From assembly GCA_949987705.1 (NCBI GenBank), contig OX465281.1, forward strand, positions 173,366,516-173,430,515: a stretch of DNA of 64,000 nucleotides, in the 5' to 3' direction. This DNA is from Thereva unica (taxonomy: Eukaryota; Arthropoda; Insecta; Diptera; Therevidae). The notes beneath the pieces are model-generated. The model saw only the letters and a list, made by a program, of their open reading frames with translations. It had not been told where the DNA came from and did not search any database. This document shows positions 10,309 to 20,694 of the stretch, in pieces (within the stretch, counting starts at the first letter, position 1; every line of letters starts with the position of its first letter). Made by a program: the position numbers and the translations under genes.

Positions 10309-11834
10309 ATGACAACCCACGGACAGAAACTTGAAATACACGACCTACGAAACAACCTAGTACTTTTACCTCTAAAACTAGGCAACGCGAGACTAATAGA
10401 AGAATACAGTAACTTAATTCATATTGTAAGACTGCAGACTTATGAACAGACAATAGCGACAATACAAGACGCAGTAATCCACTTTAACAATACGGACGAA
10501 CTACAGAGCACAGTGACGACAACCAAAGTTAGGATAGATGAATTAAAACTTAAGATATATGCACTTCTCCCCAAGACTAGATCTAGAAGAAGGATAATAA
10601 ATGGATTAGGTACAGCAATAAAGTTCATAACGGGTACGATGCTTCCGATGCCGTACGCTTAAATATCAAATTGAAGCTATAGCATCTAATCAATCGAAAT
10701 TACAAAGCGAAATTAATCAACAAGTATCAATAATTGATCGAGAGATTTGAAAACATAACTAATCATATTAATGCACAACAAAACAGAATAAGTGATTATT
10801 TAAAACAAAATCAAAATTCCCTTAATAATCACATAAAGAAAGAACACTTTCTCCTTCAACAATTTCAATATCTGAATCAGGTAAACTACAACATAGGAAT
10901 TTTACATAATCATCTAACAAATCTAGCCGAAGCGATACTATTCGCAAAACTTAAGATAATTTCGAAACAAATCCTAAACCCGGAAGAGCTTATAGAAATA
11001 TTTAAAATATGTACTTAAAAACGAAATGATAAACATTAAATCAATAGAACACATAATGAATTACTAGGCTTACAGGCATACCTTAACGGCACAAACCTCA
11101 TATTTAACATCCGAATTCCTATCGTGCAAAAAAAAATTATTCATTCTTTCATTTGATCCCGATCCCAATACAAAATTCCGAAAAAATCCAAACCAAACCT
11201 TATATCACTCTAAACTAAACCATCAAGATATTCAATTTTTCGATGAAAAATGCCCTACCAGAGGAACTCCAGGAACTCCAAATGCGTTCTTGATATAATT
11301 CAGAACATTCCAGCCGAGTGCGAACTAACAGAAGTTGACCAGTTACCCGAAATCTATCAACGGGAACTCAATTACATTCTTTTTATTAATGTTACGGAAA
11401 CAGATATAAACTCTACTTGTCATTTTAGCCCAAAAACCATCATAGGAAACGATCTTTTACACTTCGAAAACTGCGAGGTCCAAATAAACGGGATCTCTTA
11501 TGGAAGCCATCCAAAAAAACATTGGGACGAAATGACAATCCACCCGATCTTGTTCAACCAAATCAACTTCACCACAACCCAAAGGAACATAACCCTGCAA
11601 AAACTAAAAACGTACAACATCCAAAATATGAAACAGATCGAGTTCCTCGAAGCTAAGACGGAGTCAAAAACCTTCATCATCTTTACTCTACTAGCCGTCC
11701 AAGTCATCCTGTTGGTCAATGTTTTAGGCTACGTCGCCTATAAGCTAAGAAAACGCACCTTTAGCATACCACCAGCCGCTTCAGGACCAGAAACTACAAA
11801 ATTGCAGTTCCTGTACCCGTCGCTCTCCTCTTAG
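10309..11834 (+). pseudogene. Degenerate errantivirus-like envelope gene
   Basis: Three separated open segments (10309-10662, 10734-11018, 11250-11834) appear to be parts of one env. The first ends in a basic cleavage-like cluster followed by a hydrophobic glycine-rich segment, the arrangement found at the surface/transmembrane boundary of insect env proteins. The second is Asn/Gln-rich and helical. The third carries several N-glycosylation sites and one strong membrane anchor (about 11665-11735), then a short basic tail. Frameshifts near 10640 and between 11018 and 11250 disable it. Assignment rests on layout and the following LTR-like sequence, not on a search. Confidence 0.65.
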
Positions 11835-11842
11835 GGGGGAAG

Positions 11843-12389
11843 AGTTAAGGCTGAAGCAGAACCAATCCGTTCCGTCCGCTCCGCACGTTTTTTCTTTGTT
11901 CTTTTTGACATTCCGTCCGCTTGATTGTGGCTACCGTTCCGTTCGTCTCATGGAAAGTTTATGGAAATGTCAAATTTCCAACCTTTAAAAACGGACGGAA
12001 CGAATTGGTTCTGCTTGAGCCTTTACATGTTCTATATGCAACACGTGCCGGAAACCAACCAGACGTGCTGACCAAATCAATTAATAACATTTAAATTTCC
12101 AATTAATTTGCCGAATAAGCAATCCCATAGCTCAATTGTAATTAATTCAGCGTTAGCAGTTTTGTTCGATTTTTAAAGTATAATTTTTTAATGTAAAATA
12201 AAGAAAGCTCAGTTCTGATTCAAAATCATTAATTATTTATCATTAAGTCTTATTTTAATAATTGTGAAAATATCAATAAAGAAAATTTGTAACGTTTTAA
12301 ATTTAGTATTTTTTTTACCTTGTCGTGTCTCGAGTTCTATTACTCGCGAGTTTATTTCTGGACTACGTGGTCATACATCCCTACATGGT
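11843..12389 (+). repeat. Probable 3' LTR of the errantivirus-like element
   Basis: It begins AGTTA directly after a purine-rich tract (TTAGGGGGGAAG) and contains AATAAA signals near 12200 and 12280. A 175 bp MITE is inserted five bases from its start. The right boundary is not defined, since a hairpin MITE begins at 12390. Confidence 0.5.
11848..12022. mobile_element. PIF/Harbinger-type MITE in the LTR
   Basis: A 175 bp element with inverted ends AGGCTGAAGCAGAACCAAT and its near-perfect complement (12000-12022). It is flanked by TTA at 11845-11847 and 12023-12025. A 3 bp TTA duplication points to PIF/Harbinger mobilisation. Confidence 0.85.
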
Positions 12390-12508
12390 GGGCGCTTTCA
12401 GTAATGCAGGATGCGTGCGCAATTGACTTATTCAGTCATTGAAAGCTTCACACTTTCTATTGCTGAATAAGTCATTTGCGCACGCATCCTGCATTACTGA
12501 AAGCGCCC
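12390..12508. mobile_element. Hairpin MITE, copy 1 (119 bp)
   Basis: Almost the entire element is one inverted repeat: GGGCGCTTTCAGTAATGC and so on, folding back on itself with a loop of a few bases near AAAGCTTCACACTTT. It is flanked by GGT on both sides. A 3 bp TSD and GGG termini fit PIF/Harbinger. Confidence 0.9.
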
Positions 12509-12684
12509 GGTTTCTCTAAATGTAACCAAATAGGAAGCTCTGTGCACAAAAAGGTCACGTACTCTGCTACCTGCGGCAACAGACGCACCGACAAAAACTA
12601 CCGCGACAGAGTGGATAGTCATCATTATGCTGAAAATAACTTAAATGCAATGAATCCCTTGGAATAGGAATGGTGTCACAAATT

Positions 12685-12755
12685 GGGCGCTTTCAGTAAT
12701 GCAGGATGCGTGCGCAAATGACTTATTCAGCAATTGAAAGTGTGAAGCTTCCCAT
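12685..12755. mobile_element. Hairpin MITE, copy 2 (half)
   Basis: Only one arm is present, from GGGCGC at 12685 to about 12755. The second arm is absent, as expected after deletion of a hairpin arm. Confidence 0.85.
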
Positions 12756-12871
12756 TGAGCCTATGCATCTGCTAGATCTAGGGGCACAAAATAAATTTTA
12801 ACTTGCATATTTCACGGTAAAGTGAAAAGAGTGCAGATTTCTTCACGGGAGAGCATTTCACAAATAATAAT

Positions 12872-12990
12872 GGGCGCTTTCAGTAATGCAGGATGCGTAC
12901 GCAAATGACTTATTCAGCAATTGAAAGTGTGAAGCTTTCAATGACTGAATAAGTATATTGCGCACGCATCCTGCATTACTGAAAGCGCCC
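12872..12990. mobile_element. Hairpin MITE, copy 3 (119 bp)
   Basis: A complete near-perfect hairpin. The flanks AAT and CAT are consistent with a 3 bp TSD that has since mutated. Confidence 0.9.
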
Positions 12991-13150
12991 CATATCCTTA
13001 TCAAGTTATATTCCGAACGAATTCACGAGAAAACCAAGAGGGCTTGAAGAAATGGCTCGATGGAAATCTGCAGAATTTCGCCAATTTACTCTATACACTG
13101 GCATTTTCGTATTAAAAAAATATCTAGATGATGACACTTATTATCACTTT

Positions 13151-13268
13151 GGGCGCTTTCAGTAATGCAGGATGCGTGCGCAATTGACTTATTCAGTCAT
13201 TGAAAGCTTACACTTTCAATTGCTGAATAAGTCATTTGCGCACGCATCCTGCATTACTGAAAGCGCCC
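13151..13268. mobile_element. Hairpin MITE, copy 4 (118 bp)
   Basis: A complete hairpin flanked by TTT on both sides (13148-13150 and 13269-13271). With copies 1-3 it makes a cluster of four within 880 bp. The sequence between the copies shows no gene. Confidence 0.92.
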
Positions 13269-13421
13269 TTTCTTCTTTATCATTGTGCATACCGAATTCT
13301 TGCTTGCTCTGACAGTAGCATTGTAAATATTGATTGGAAGATTTTGTAAAGTACTTTAGTGATATTTATGGAGGAGACAAATTAAAGGCCGTGACACAAT
13401 GGCGACTATGGGAGTAGCAAC

Positions 13422-13859
13422 ATATCGTTGGTTTACAAGCAGAATTCACTAAGTACAATTTTTCAAGTTTTCAGTTTTTTATACTAAAGTAAGTCTTATA
13501 ATGTGCCAACTTTATACTGGCAATACCTTATAGCCCGCAAACTAATATTGTTAAGGTTTTTAGGGGGTTAGTTTGGGATTTACCTTGTCCGTAATGACAC
13601 AAAACTACAAAATCATTTCTGCCAAAACTCACTAATTCGTTGCGTTTTTTTATTTTAATCTAAAAATCCAGTATTAGAATTAAATAATTATTTCAATTCT
13701 TTTGTAAACTAAACTAAGAAATCTAAAAAACCATGTATACTGAGCCGATAACTATTATATGCCATTTCAAAATTTTCAGAGACACAAACATCTTAAATAT
13801 CGATTTACTAAAAACTATGGTTTTTGACATAGTGATTTCTGCTTTTAAACCCACGATAT
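13422..13859 (-). mobile_element. 438 bp MITE, copy A
   Basis: Its ends ATATCGTTGGTTTACAAGC and CATATCGTGGGTTTAAAAGC (complement at 13840-13859) form imperfect inverted repeats of more than 30 bp. It is inverted relative to copies B (15587-16024) and C (24665-25100). It lies just upstream of the transposase exon. TA or ATAT flanks are compatible with a TA target. Confidence 0.85.
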
Positions 13860-13897
13860 GTTTATTTAAAATTAAAAAAAAAAAAAAAAAAAAAAAT

Positions 13898-15084
13898 AGG
13901 CGATTCTGGTCAAGAGACATTTTTCTGCAAAGGAAGGAACATGGGTTCTAACTACATATCAACAAATGAAATCTAGTGATCATGAAATGTTTTTCAAAAC
14001 CTTTAGAATGAGTGTTAGTTGCTTTAATAACTTGCTGGCGCTGATCCACCATAAGTTGGTAAAAAATTCAATACGCACTCCAATCGAAGCGGAATGTAGA
14101 TTGGCACTTACGTTAATGTAAGGCTATTTGTATAGGTACATGATTATTAAATATTGCAAATAATATCTTTATTTCAGGTATTTGGCATATGGTGTGCCAC
14201 GACAAATTTTAGCTCTAAAATTTAGGATGGGAGTATCTACAGTGGCAAAAATAATATTGGAGACATGCCAAGTTTTATGGGATGTGCTATGAACAACTTA
14301 TCTGAAGCCCCTAACAAAGGAGGATTGGCTTAGGGTAAGCAGCGAATTCGAAGAATTGTGGAATATGCCCAACTGTGTTGGTGCCATTGACGGCAAACAT
14401 ATTCACATAGTCTGCCCACCTAATTCGGGATCGATTTATTATAATTGTAAGCATCGATTTAGTATAGTTTTAATGGCAGTATGTGATGCAAATTATCAGT
14501 GCAATGCTGTCGATATTGGCGCCCCTGGAAGTAGAAGTAATGGTGGTGTTTTTACTGAATGTGGTTTCGGTGTGAAATTGATTAATGATAAATTGAACTT
14601 GCCATTGGAAAAGAATTTGCCAGATAGTTCCTTGAAATTACCACATTTTTTTGTAGGAGACGCAGCGTTTCCTCTAAGGACAAATCTCATGCGCCCATAT
14701 CCAGGAAAAAATTTAAGTAGAGAAAAAGAATATTTTAATACACGACTATCACGAGCAAGGAGGACAATAGAAAATGCATTTGGGATATTGAGCTCACGAT
14801 GGCGAGTTCTGCTCCATGATATATACTGTCATCCAAAAAATGTAGAAAAGATTGTTTGTGCTACAGTTATTTTACACAACTACTTAAGGAAGCAATGTGT
14901 GGATTATTGCCCTAGGAATTTCGGCGACCATGAAGACGATGGCGTAATTAGAGAGGGATTGTGGCGGCAAGATCCGAGGCAGCTGCAATCTACTTCGCCA
15001 TTTGGCAAGTCAAATAATGCTTCATTAAATGCATTTGCTATGCGAGATCAATTATGTAATTATTTAAACTGTAAAAGATTGTAG
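13898..15084 (+). pseudogene. PIF/Harbinger transposase (DDE_Tnp_4 type)
   Basis: The nuclease cuts and rejoins the element ends. Exon 1 (13898-14117) begins RRFWSRDIFLQRKEHG after a poly-A run and needs one frameshift near 13947. An intron with GTAAGG at 14118 and TTTCAG at 14172-14177 joins LTLM to YLAYGV. Exon 2 carries the catalytic triad: D in GAIDGKHIHI (near 14390), D in FVGDAAFPL (near 14660) and E in RTIENAFGIL (near 14770), with a typical tail HNYLRKQ. An in-frame TGA at 14290-14292 lies upstream of the DDE core, so this copy is not intact although the DDE residues are preserved. The gene faces the MADF gene. Confidence 0.88.
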
Positions 15085-15140
15085 AAATAGGATTTCATAA
15101 ATAAAACAATTTATGTTTAAAGCATTTTCATTTATTATTT

Positions 15141-16446
15141 TCATTTTGCTTTACGATTTTCACGCACTGATTTTAATTTTGAATTTACTAAAACTAACAC
15201 AGCTTCTTGCATTTCTTCAGTTTCGTCTTCGTTTAGGTCTGCAGTGTCTATTTTTCTTGCAATTGATTGCATAAATAATGCTGTTGAAGATGGCTCACTT
15301 TTTCCTAAATAATAGCTTTTTCAAGAAAAATTTCATATTTTTCTTCTATTTTTTTGAAGTCTTCTTTTTTCTTCGATTTTATTCCTGAAGAAGACGGCAT
15401 TTCATTAGTCAATAACGCTTGCGGAACTTCACCGGACTCATCTTCTAGTTGAATGGGATCTTCTATCCTTGTTGATGATAATGATAGGCCAGGCTCACTT
15501 TCAACAAAAGCAATTTCATTTATATTGTCAAGAGCCGGTAATGACTCGTAATTACTTTTAGTGTTACTAAAATAAAAATAAAGTACATATCGTGGGTTCA
15601 AAAGCAGAAATCACTAAGTCAAAAACCATAGTTTTTAGTAAATCGGTATTTAAGATGTTTGTGTCTCTGAAAATTTTGTAATGGCATACAATAGTAATCG
15701 GCTCAGTATACATTGTTTTTTAGATTTCTTAGTTTAGTTTACAAAAGAATTGAAATAATTATTTAATTCTAATACTGGATTTTTAGATTAAAATAAAAAA
15801 AAACGCAACGACTTAATGAGTTTTGGCAGAAATGATTTTGTAGTTTTGTGTCATTATGGACAAGGTAAATCCGAAACTAACCCCCTAAAAACCTTAACAA
15901 TATTAGTTTGCGGGCTATAAGGTATTGCCAGTATAAAGTTGGCATTATAAGACTTACTTTAGTATAAAAAACTGAAAACTTGAAAAATTGTACTTAGTGA
16001 ATTCTGCTTGTAAAACAACGATATATCCGATTAAAAAAATTAAAAAAAAATTATGAGCTTCTCATATCTTCCTCTAAAAATTGTAAAAGCGGATAAAACT
16101 TCCATCTGGTTTCATAAGAAGCCCCACTACCAGACGGCATATTTTTCATTTTACTCAGCTCAATGCGAAAAGTGTTCCTTAGAGATTTCCATCTTGTTCT
16201 CAATTTCCCCTTAAGTTAAGTAAAATATAATAAATGAAATTTCCGATACTTATTTTCTGGAAATATTTCAAAAAGATTTCAAATCTGTTTTATTAAAGTA
16301 TGAAATAAATATAAACTTACCCGGAATACCTAAAATTCCACATTTTTTATTTTTGTCTTTTTTCTGATTATTTTTATAATCTTTGCATCCTTTTTTTATA
16401 TATACATACATGGATTTTCCTTTACTAACTCGATTCATTTTTCCTC
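15141..16446 (-). pseudogene. MADF-type accessory protein of Harbinger element 1
   Basis: On the minus strand, a first exon near 16446-16320 gives a start MDFEEK that runs into a stop, followed by VKENPCMYVYIKKG and DYKNNQKK. A second exon (16209 to about 16035) gives LRTRWKSLRNTFRIELSK and GASYETRWKFYPLLQFL, the conserved second half of a MADF domain. After a TTTTAG acceptor, the last exon (15566-15141) is acidic and ends in a charged helix with KKKEDFKKIEEKYEIFLEKA. In PIF/Harbinger this partner binds the element DNA and brings in the transposase. MITE copy B sits in the intron before the last exon. The early stop makes function unlikely. Confidence 0.75.
15587..16024 (+). mobile_element. 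438 bp MITE, copy B
   Basis: It runs from ATATCGTGGGTTCAAAAGC to the complementary end at 16005-16024. It is nearly identical to copy C and inverted to copy A, so A and B bracket the transposase like the arms of a composite element. It lies in an intron of the MADF gene. Confidence 0.85.
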
Positions 16447-17110
16447 AAAATCCATGTTAAACACGTGTTAAATTTAAATTACCGGACAGCCCACTTCGAT
16501 TTTCCAAATAAATTTCAACCGACGCACAGTGGGGCCCGCTCATAGAAGGTTCTGCTCAAAACTCAATTTTCAAAATGTGGAAATTTTTCAAAAAAATTGT
16601 ATCAACGTAGTTGTAATAATGTATCAGATCACCTTTAAAAATATTAATTCGCTGACTGCTATGAGTCAGCGAGCACATGAGCATAAAGTTCATAGTTTAG
16701 GCAAAATAATACTTCTGCGAAAAAGGAATACCAGTTTATGCGCGATATAAAAACATTAATTTCTAACGTTTAACGATGAAATCTGCGGAAGTGTGTTATG
16801 TCGGTGATCAAGCAAGGTATTTTGATTCTTCTATAATTTTGTATTATATTATAAGTTCATTGGTGTATGATAAAGGGCTTAAAATTTGTGGTAGTGTGTA
16901 TTTTTTTGTATGGGATTTTTTAAATGACATTTTCTCGAAAACGCGCAAAGTTCTATTTTTGAATCTTTTTTTATTATAAACGGAAGGCTTTGTACATTAG
17001 TTAATCGAAAAAATTAGCTTACATTTGATTTTGACAGGCATCGGCTTCGAAATCGAAGCCGAAGCCACCATTGTGTCACGGCCTTAACTTACAACGTGCA
17101 TAATTTGTTA

Positions 17111-17331
17111 GAGGTCCCGCCAAAAGAGTTGATGCCGAGAAAGCGTTTTCCATGCGCAGTAGAATCCCCGCATGCCGTTCCCGTCTCTTAGCCTAGTCGC
17201 AACAAATTTCAAAGGGGAAATTTGAAAATACATAAGCGCATTTCTTATCAATATGTGCGCAATTTTTATTTGTGTGCAGTTTTAATTTCCCCAGCTGCGC
17301 GCTCCGGCATCAACTCTTTTGGCGGCACCTC
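17111..17331. mobile_element. 221 bp MITE with TA target (mariner-like)
   Basis: Inverted ends of 27 bp (GAGGTCCCGCCAAAAGAGTT and onward, near-perfect complement at 17305-17331) are flanked by TA at 17109-17110 and 17332-17333. It interrupts the transposase-like coding frame at LL|HIAD, and the empty site restores that frame. Confidence 0.88.
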
Positions 17332-17742
17332 TACATATCGCGGACTGTGTAAAGCAATTTGGTTCTGTCGATAAATTTTCTGCTTATCAATATGATAACT
17401 ATATGCAAATAATTAAAAGGAAAATTAGAAAACGCAATAAAATCCTACAGCAAATTTTCAATAGTCGCATTGAAGACAACAAATGGAAAACAGATATTAG
17501 AGGGCAGAAGCTTCATTAATATAAATCCGTATTTTTCAGCACCAATGAACTCGACAGACCTTGGGATTATAACGTCGCAGGTGTTATCAGAAAGCATTGA
17601 ATCATTCCAAATTTCTGATATCTTGTATAAATATATGAAAATTGTAGCAGATAATTTTATATTATTGATTCCTATACTACATAATGTGGAAACCTTGTAA
17701 AAATAACTAATGTAATCCCGTTTTAGCTGAATTCAATTAAAT

Positions 17743-19245
17743 ATGGAAAAAAATACAGACGGACAAATATTCATTGCACCACACAAGTTTGGAGGTTCGG
17801 AAGACCTTCTTACTTTCCAACCTGTAGAAATTATCGCTAGCACAAGCCACCAATCTTATAACAAGGGTGCGCTTGCTTCAAGTGCACCAGAACCTTATGA
17901 TCACGAAGAAGTCGAACGAGAAAACAGGGACATAATGTTGATACTACCAAACATACTGGAGAGAGAAACATAAGTGGAGAACGGTCATGCTCCTGCTGTT
18001 CTAAAAGTAAGTACATATATGTTAGATTTAGTTTATGTGAATAAATCTGTTTTTTTTTTTATTTTAGTCGATATGGTGCTAAAGAAAGTAAGCAAATTAA
18101 ATGTATTAACGGCCAGACTTTCCGAAAACTTGATTGGATCAAATCCCTCTGATTTAGCCGTTCAGTTGAACTTTCCAATAAAGTCAGAAGATGATTTATA
18201 AATCCAGAAGTCAAAGCGAAATTTGTAATGTTTATTAAGATTATGTATTAACAAAGTGATTTTAATGTATCAGATTATATTTCAGCTAAAATATATCCGT
18301 TTCAGCAAGGGAAAACATCCATTAAGCAATTTTTTTGGAAAATTGATTTCAGGAAAAATTTGCAAGGAGTACAACCTGGAAGGGAAGAAAGGGAAAAAGG
18401 CTTTTTCTAAATATTCGAATTTTATAAACTGCCTATTTGGTAAATATTTCAAAATAATTGATGCTTTCTTAACGTTGATTACACAGGCCTGCAAAAAACG
18501 GATCATTTTTTTTTCTTTTCAATTTAATAGTCGTATCCTAAGTAATTTTTCGCGCTGAATCCGAATCCGTTGGCCAAATTGCCCTATCACGTCAGGATTT
18601 TGAGCAATCCCAACCTAAAAGTGCCAAAAAGCGTGTTTTTTGCACTTTTGCTCGTTAAATATCTCAAAACTATAGAATGATAGGGCAAATCTGACAACGG
18701 GATCGTTTTCAGCATGCCAAAATCTACAGAAAACCATGTCGAAAGCGTGAAATTTGCAAAAACTTTTTTTGTAATACTGAAAAGAAAAACTTCGGTGCAA
18801 CGATGATATCATGTGTTAATAAAAATCGTCGATTTCGCGCCAAGAAGTTTTTCTTTTCAGTATTACAAAAAAAGTTTTTGCAAATTTCACGCTTTCGACA
18901 TGGTTTTCTGTAGATTTTGGCATGCTGAAAACGATCCCGTTGTCAGATTTGCCCTATCATTCCATAGTTTTGAGATATTTAACGCGCAAAAATGCAAAAA
19001 ACACGCTTTTTGGCACTTTTAGGTTGGGATTGCTCAAAATCATGACGTGATAGGGCAATTTGGCCAACGGATTCGGATTCAGCGCGAAAAAATACTTGGG
19101 ATATGACTATTGGACGGAAAAGAAAGAAACCTTGCAGGCCTGTGTTATCTTTGCAGATTGTGTAAGATCCTCTACATTCGGTCGAATAGAGTTCGAAGTA
19201 GAACGAAGTAGAAAGCACTTAAAGACGGAAGCAAAAGTTTCATAA
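17743..19245 (+). pseudogene. DUF4806-domain protein, broken by a foldback element
   Basis: The frame starts MEKNTDGQIF, is acidic, and has an in-frame TAA at 17971-17973. An intron runs from GTAAGT (near 18007) to TTTTAG (near 18067) and is followed by KKVSKLNVLTARLSENL and LNFPIKSEDDL. After a frameshift comes the DUF4806 signature KEYNLEGKKGKKAFSK (near 18368-18420). The domain continues as DAFLTLITQA, is cut by a 643 bp insertion, and resumes at 19143 as VIFADCVRSSTF...RKHLKTEAK. DUF4806 proteins are recurrent second genes of insect DNA transposons; their role is unknown. It lies 40 bp downstream of the transposase-like gene, so both probably belonged to one element. Confidence 0.72.
18492..19134. 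mobile_element. 643 bp foldback element with 8 bp TSD
   Basis: Two arms of about 300 bp (18492-18791 and 18845-19134) are close to perfect complements around a spacer of about 50 bp. CAGGCCTG is duplicated at 18484-18491 and 19135-19142. The ends begin CAA. An 8 bp duplication suggests hAT mobilisation, though the termini are not the usual CAGNG. No coding content; arm-derived open frames are mirror images. Confidence 0.85.
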
Positions 19246-19329
19246 AAAAACCTGGATTGAAAAAGAAAAAGGCAAACAACAAAAAGGCTGATAGAGCCGC
19301 TTTTTAAATTCTTTTATTTAACTTCACAT

Positions 19330-19857
19330 GTATCAAATCAAATCTTGGAAGTTAAATTTGACTCACTTCGCGGTATCGGATAAAGCTGAAATTTTGCATA
19401 CACGTTTAGTTTGGATGACAATGCAATTTGGCCATTTTGTAAAAATATCAAGATGGCGGTTCCAAAATGGCGCCCGATTTTTGAAATTGTGCTCCGCGGC
19501 CCTCTGACATGGGTATCAAATGAAAGGATATGACAGGTAGAACACAATTAGCTATGTGGCGTCATTCCAAATTCAAAATGGCGGCCAATTAACTTACACT
19601 ACGTGTCGTCAAATCTTGGAAGTTAAATTTGACCCACTTCCCGGTTTTGGTTAGAGCTGAAATTTTGCCTACACGTTTAGTTTGGATGACAATGCAATCT
19701 GGCCATTTTGTAAAAATATCAAGATGGCGGTTCCAAAATGGCGGCCGATTTTTGAAATTGTGCTCCGCGGCCCTCTGACATGGGTATCAAATGAAAGGAT
19801 ATGACAGGTAGAACACAATTAGCTATGTGGCATCATTCCAAATTCAAAATGGCGGCC
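19330..19857 (-). repeat. 270 bp repeat, two units (reverse)
   Basis: Two tandem units start AAATCTTGGAAGTTAAATTTGA at 19340 and 19611 (core AAATCTTGGAAGTTAAAT). They are the reverse complement of the array at 62490-64000. Confidence 0.92.
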
Positions 19858-20284
19858 AACACTAAATTGCGGAAAGCTTATAATAGACTAAAAAGTAGAA
19901 AATATAACCGATCAACTTCGAATTTTGCACACACTCGTAGTTCAGGTGATATTTAATGTGTATGAATGATGAAATGAATAGTTGAGTTAAGGGTGAATTG
20001 AAAATAACGAAGAAATACACGTTACAAAAAATCACAAACAAACACAGAGATGCTGCTGTCAACTAAATTCAACTACTCAAATACTGAACTCATGTCCGTA
20101 TGAATAATTTCAACTCAACCCAGGTAGCAAAGCTGATTCGAGTTCAGTCAACCTTAACCCAACTCGACTCCCGTTTACATGTAGTTAGACTTGGTTTCAA
20201 CTGGAGTTCAACTCATCATGTATAAGTACTAAATGCAATCTGACCTTTTTGTAAAAAAAATCAAGAAGGCGATGGCGGCCGTTT
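19858..20284 (-). repeat. Flank shared with 62060-62480 (reverse)
   Basis: It contains the AACTCAACTC/GAGTTGAACTC-rich stretch and TAGACTAAAAAGTAGAAAATAT. It matches 62060-62480 as reverse complement, so the repeat unit is larger than the 270 bp array. Confidence 0.85.
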
Positions 20285-20400
20285 TTAACCGACTTCAAAA
20301 AAAGAGGAGGTTACTCAATTCGACGTGTAGGTATTTTGTGGTCCTGTTCACGCATAACTTTGTAACCCAATAACTTTTTTGCTTTTTTTTGGTTCATTTG
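20285..20400. repeat. AACCGACTTCAAAAAA repeat
   Basis: TTTTTAACCGACTTCAAAAA followed by GAGGAGGTTACTCAATTCGA. I recognise this motif as one scattered through many insect genomes. The same terminus caps the foldback at 21289-21664. Confidence 0.65.
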
Positions 20401-20560
20401 AAGGGGGAGCTTCCCACGGTGGTCCCGTTAAATTTTTTCCAAATTCTTATAACGGAGTTCGAAGTTAGGCAGAAAAAACTGTTAAAATTCAACCTGTTAA
20501 AGTTCAACCTAAACATTTCATGGGCACCGAACAAATTACTTTATTGTTGTAAATCTGGCA

Positions 20561-20636
20561 GCAGGCCGATGGCGGAGTGGGTAGAGCGTCGGATCCTCGA
20601 TTCAGCGTTGTAGGTTCGATTCCCGTCGGGGCAGCC
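20561..20636 (+). tRNA. tRNA-like sequence (SINE head or tRNA relic)
   Basis: It has an A box TGGCGGAGTGG (20570-20580) and a perfect B box GGTTCGATTCC (20613-20623), followed by GGGGCAGCC and a T run that could stop Pol III. The acceptor stem does not pair cleanly, so a functional tRNA is unlikely. Confidence 0.45.
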
Positions 20637-20694
20637 GGTTTTTTTCTTTTTCTCTTTTTCTTTTTTCTGAAATGATTTATTAACATATTGGTCA

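Larger units (their letters stand above)
9995..12389 (+). mobile_element. 3' part of an errantivirus-like (gypsy env-bearing) element
   Basis: After the Helentron-like terminus come fragments of an env-type frame, a purine tract at 11832-11844 and LTR-like sequence starting AGTTA at 11843. Insect errantiviruses have the order gag-pol-env and LTRs that begin AGTTA. No 5' LTR, gag or recognisable pol is seen in this copy. The 10000-10300 stretch has short broken frames that I cannot assign. An acceptor-like TTTCAG precedes the env start at 10309, as expected for spliced env mRNA. Confidence 0.65.
13386..17084 (+). mobile_element. PIF/Harbinger element 1 (two convergent genes)
   Basis: It is bounded by inverted repeats AGGCCGTGACACAATGG at 13386-13402 and its complement at 17068-17084, with TAA duplicated at 13383-13385 and 17085-17087. 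It holds a DDE transposase (+) and a convergent MADF-type DNA-binding protein (-), the two-protein architecture of PIF/Harbinger. Two 438 bp MITE copies sit inside, in opposite orientation, one beside each gene. The empty site falls in an open frame of the host element. Confidence 0.88.
13336..17700 (+). pseudogene. C-terminal part of a transposase-like protein, split by two insertions
   Basis: Coding pieces at 13350-13387, 17088-17110 and 17334-17700 join into one frame once the Harbinger element (TAA duplicated) and the TA-target MITE are discounted. They give FVKYFSDIYGG, then YNVHNLLHIADCVKQFG and YDNYMQIIKRKIRK, with INPYF... and an ...ILHNVETL end further on. The NVH-(L/I)-H-ADDV-FG...FENY pattern is common to large EnSpm/CACTA-like 'transposase domain' proteins of animals. 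The N-terminal catalytic part is missing and stops lie at 17518-17520 and 17698-17700. The DUF4806 gene just downstream supports a single old element. Family name is an inference. Confidence 0.6.

Noticed and set aside
18615..19022. Two nearly identical small proteins on opposite strands
   Set aside because: They are mirror translations of the two arms of a foldback element.
20561..20636. Functional tRNA gene
   Set aside because: The B box is perfect, but the acceptor arms do not pair well and the context is repetitive, so a tRNA-like relic is more likely.
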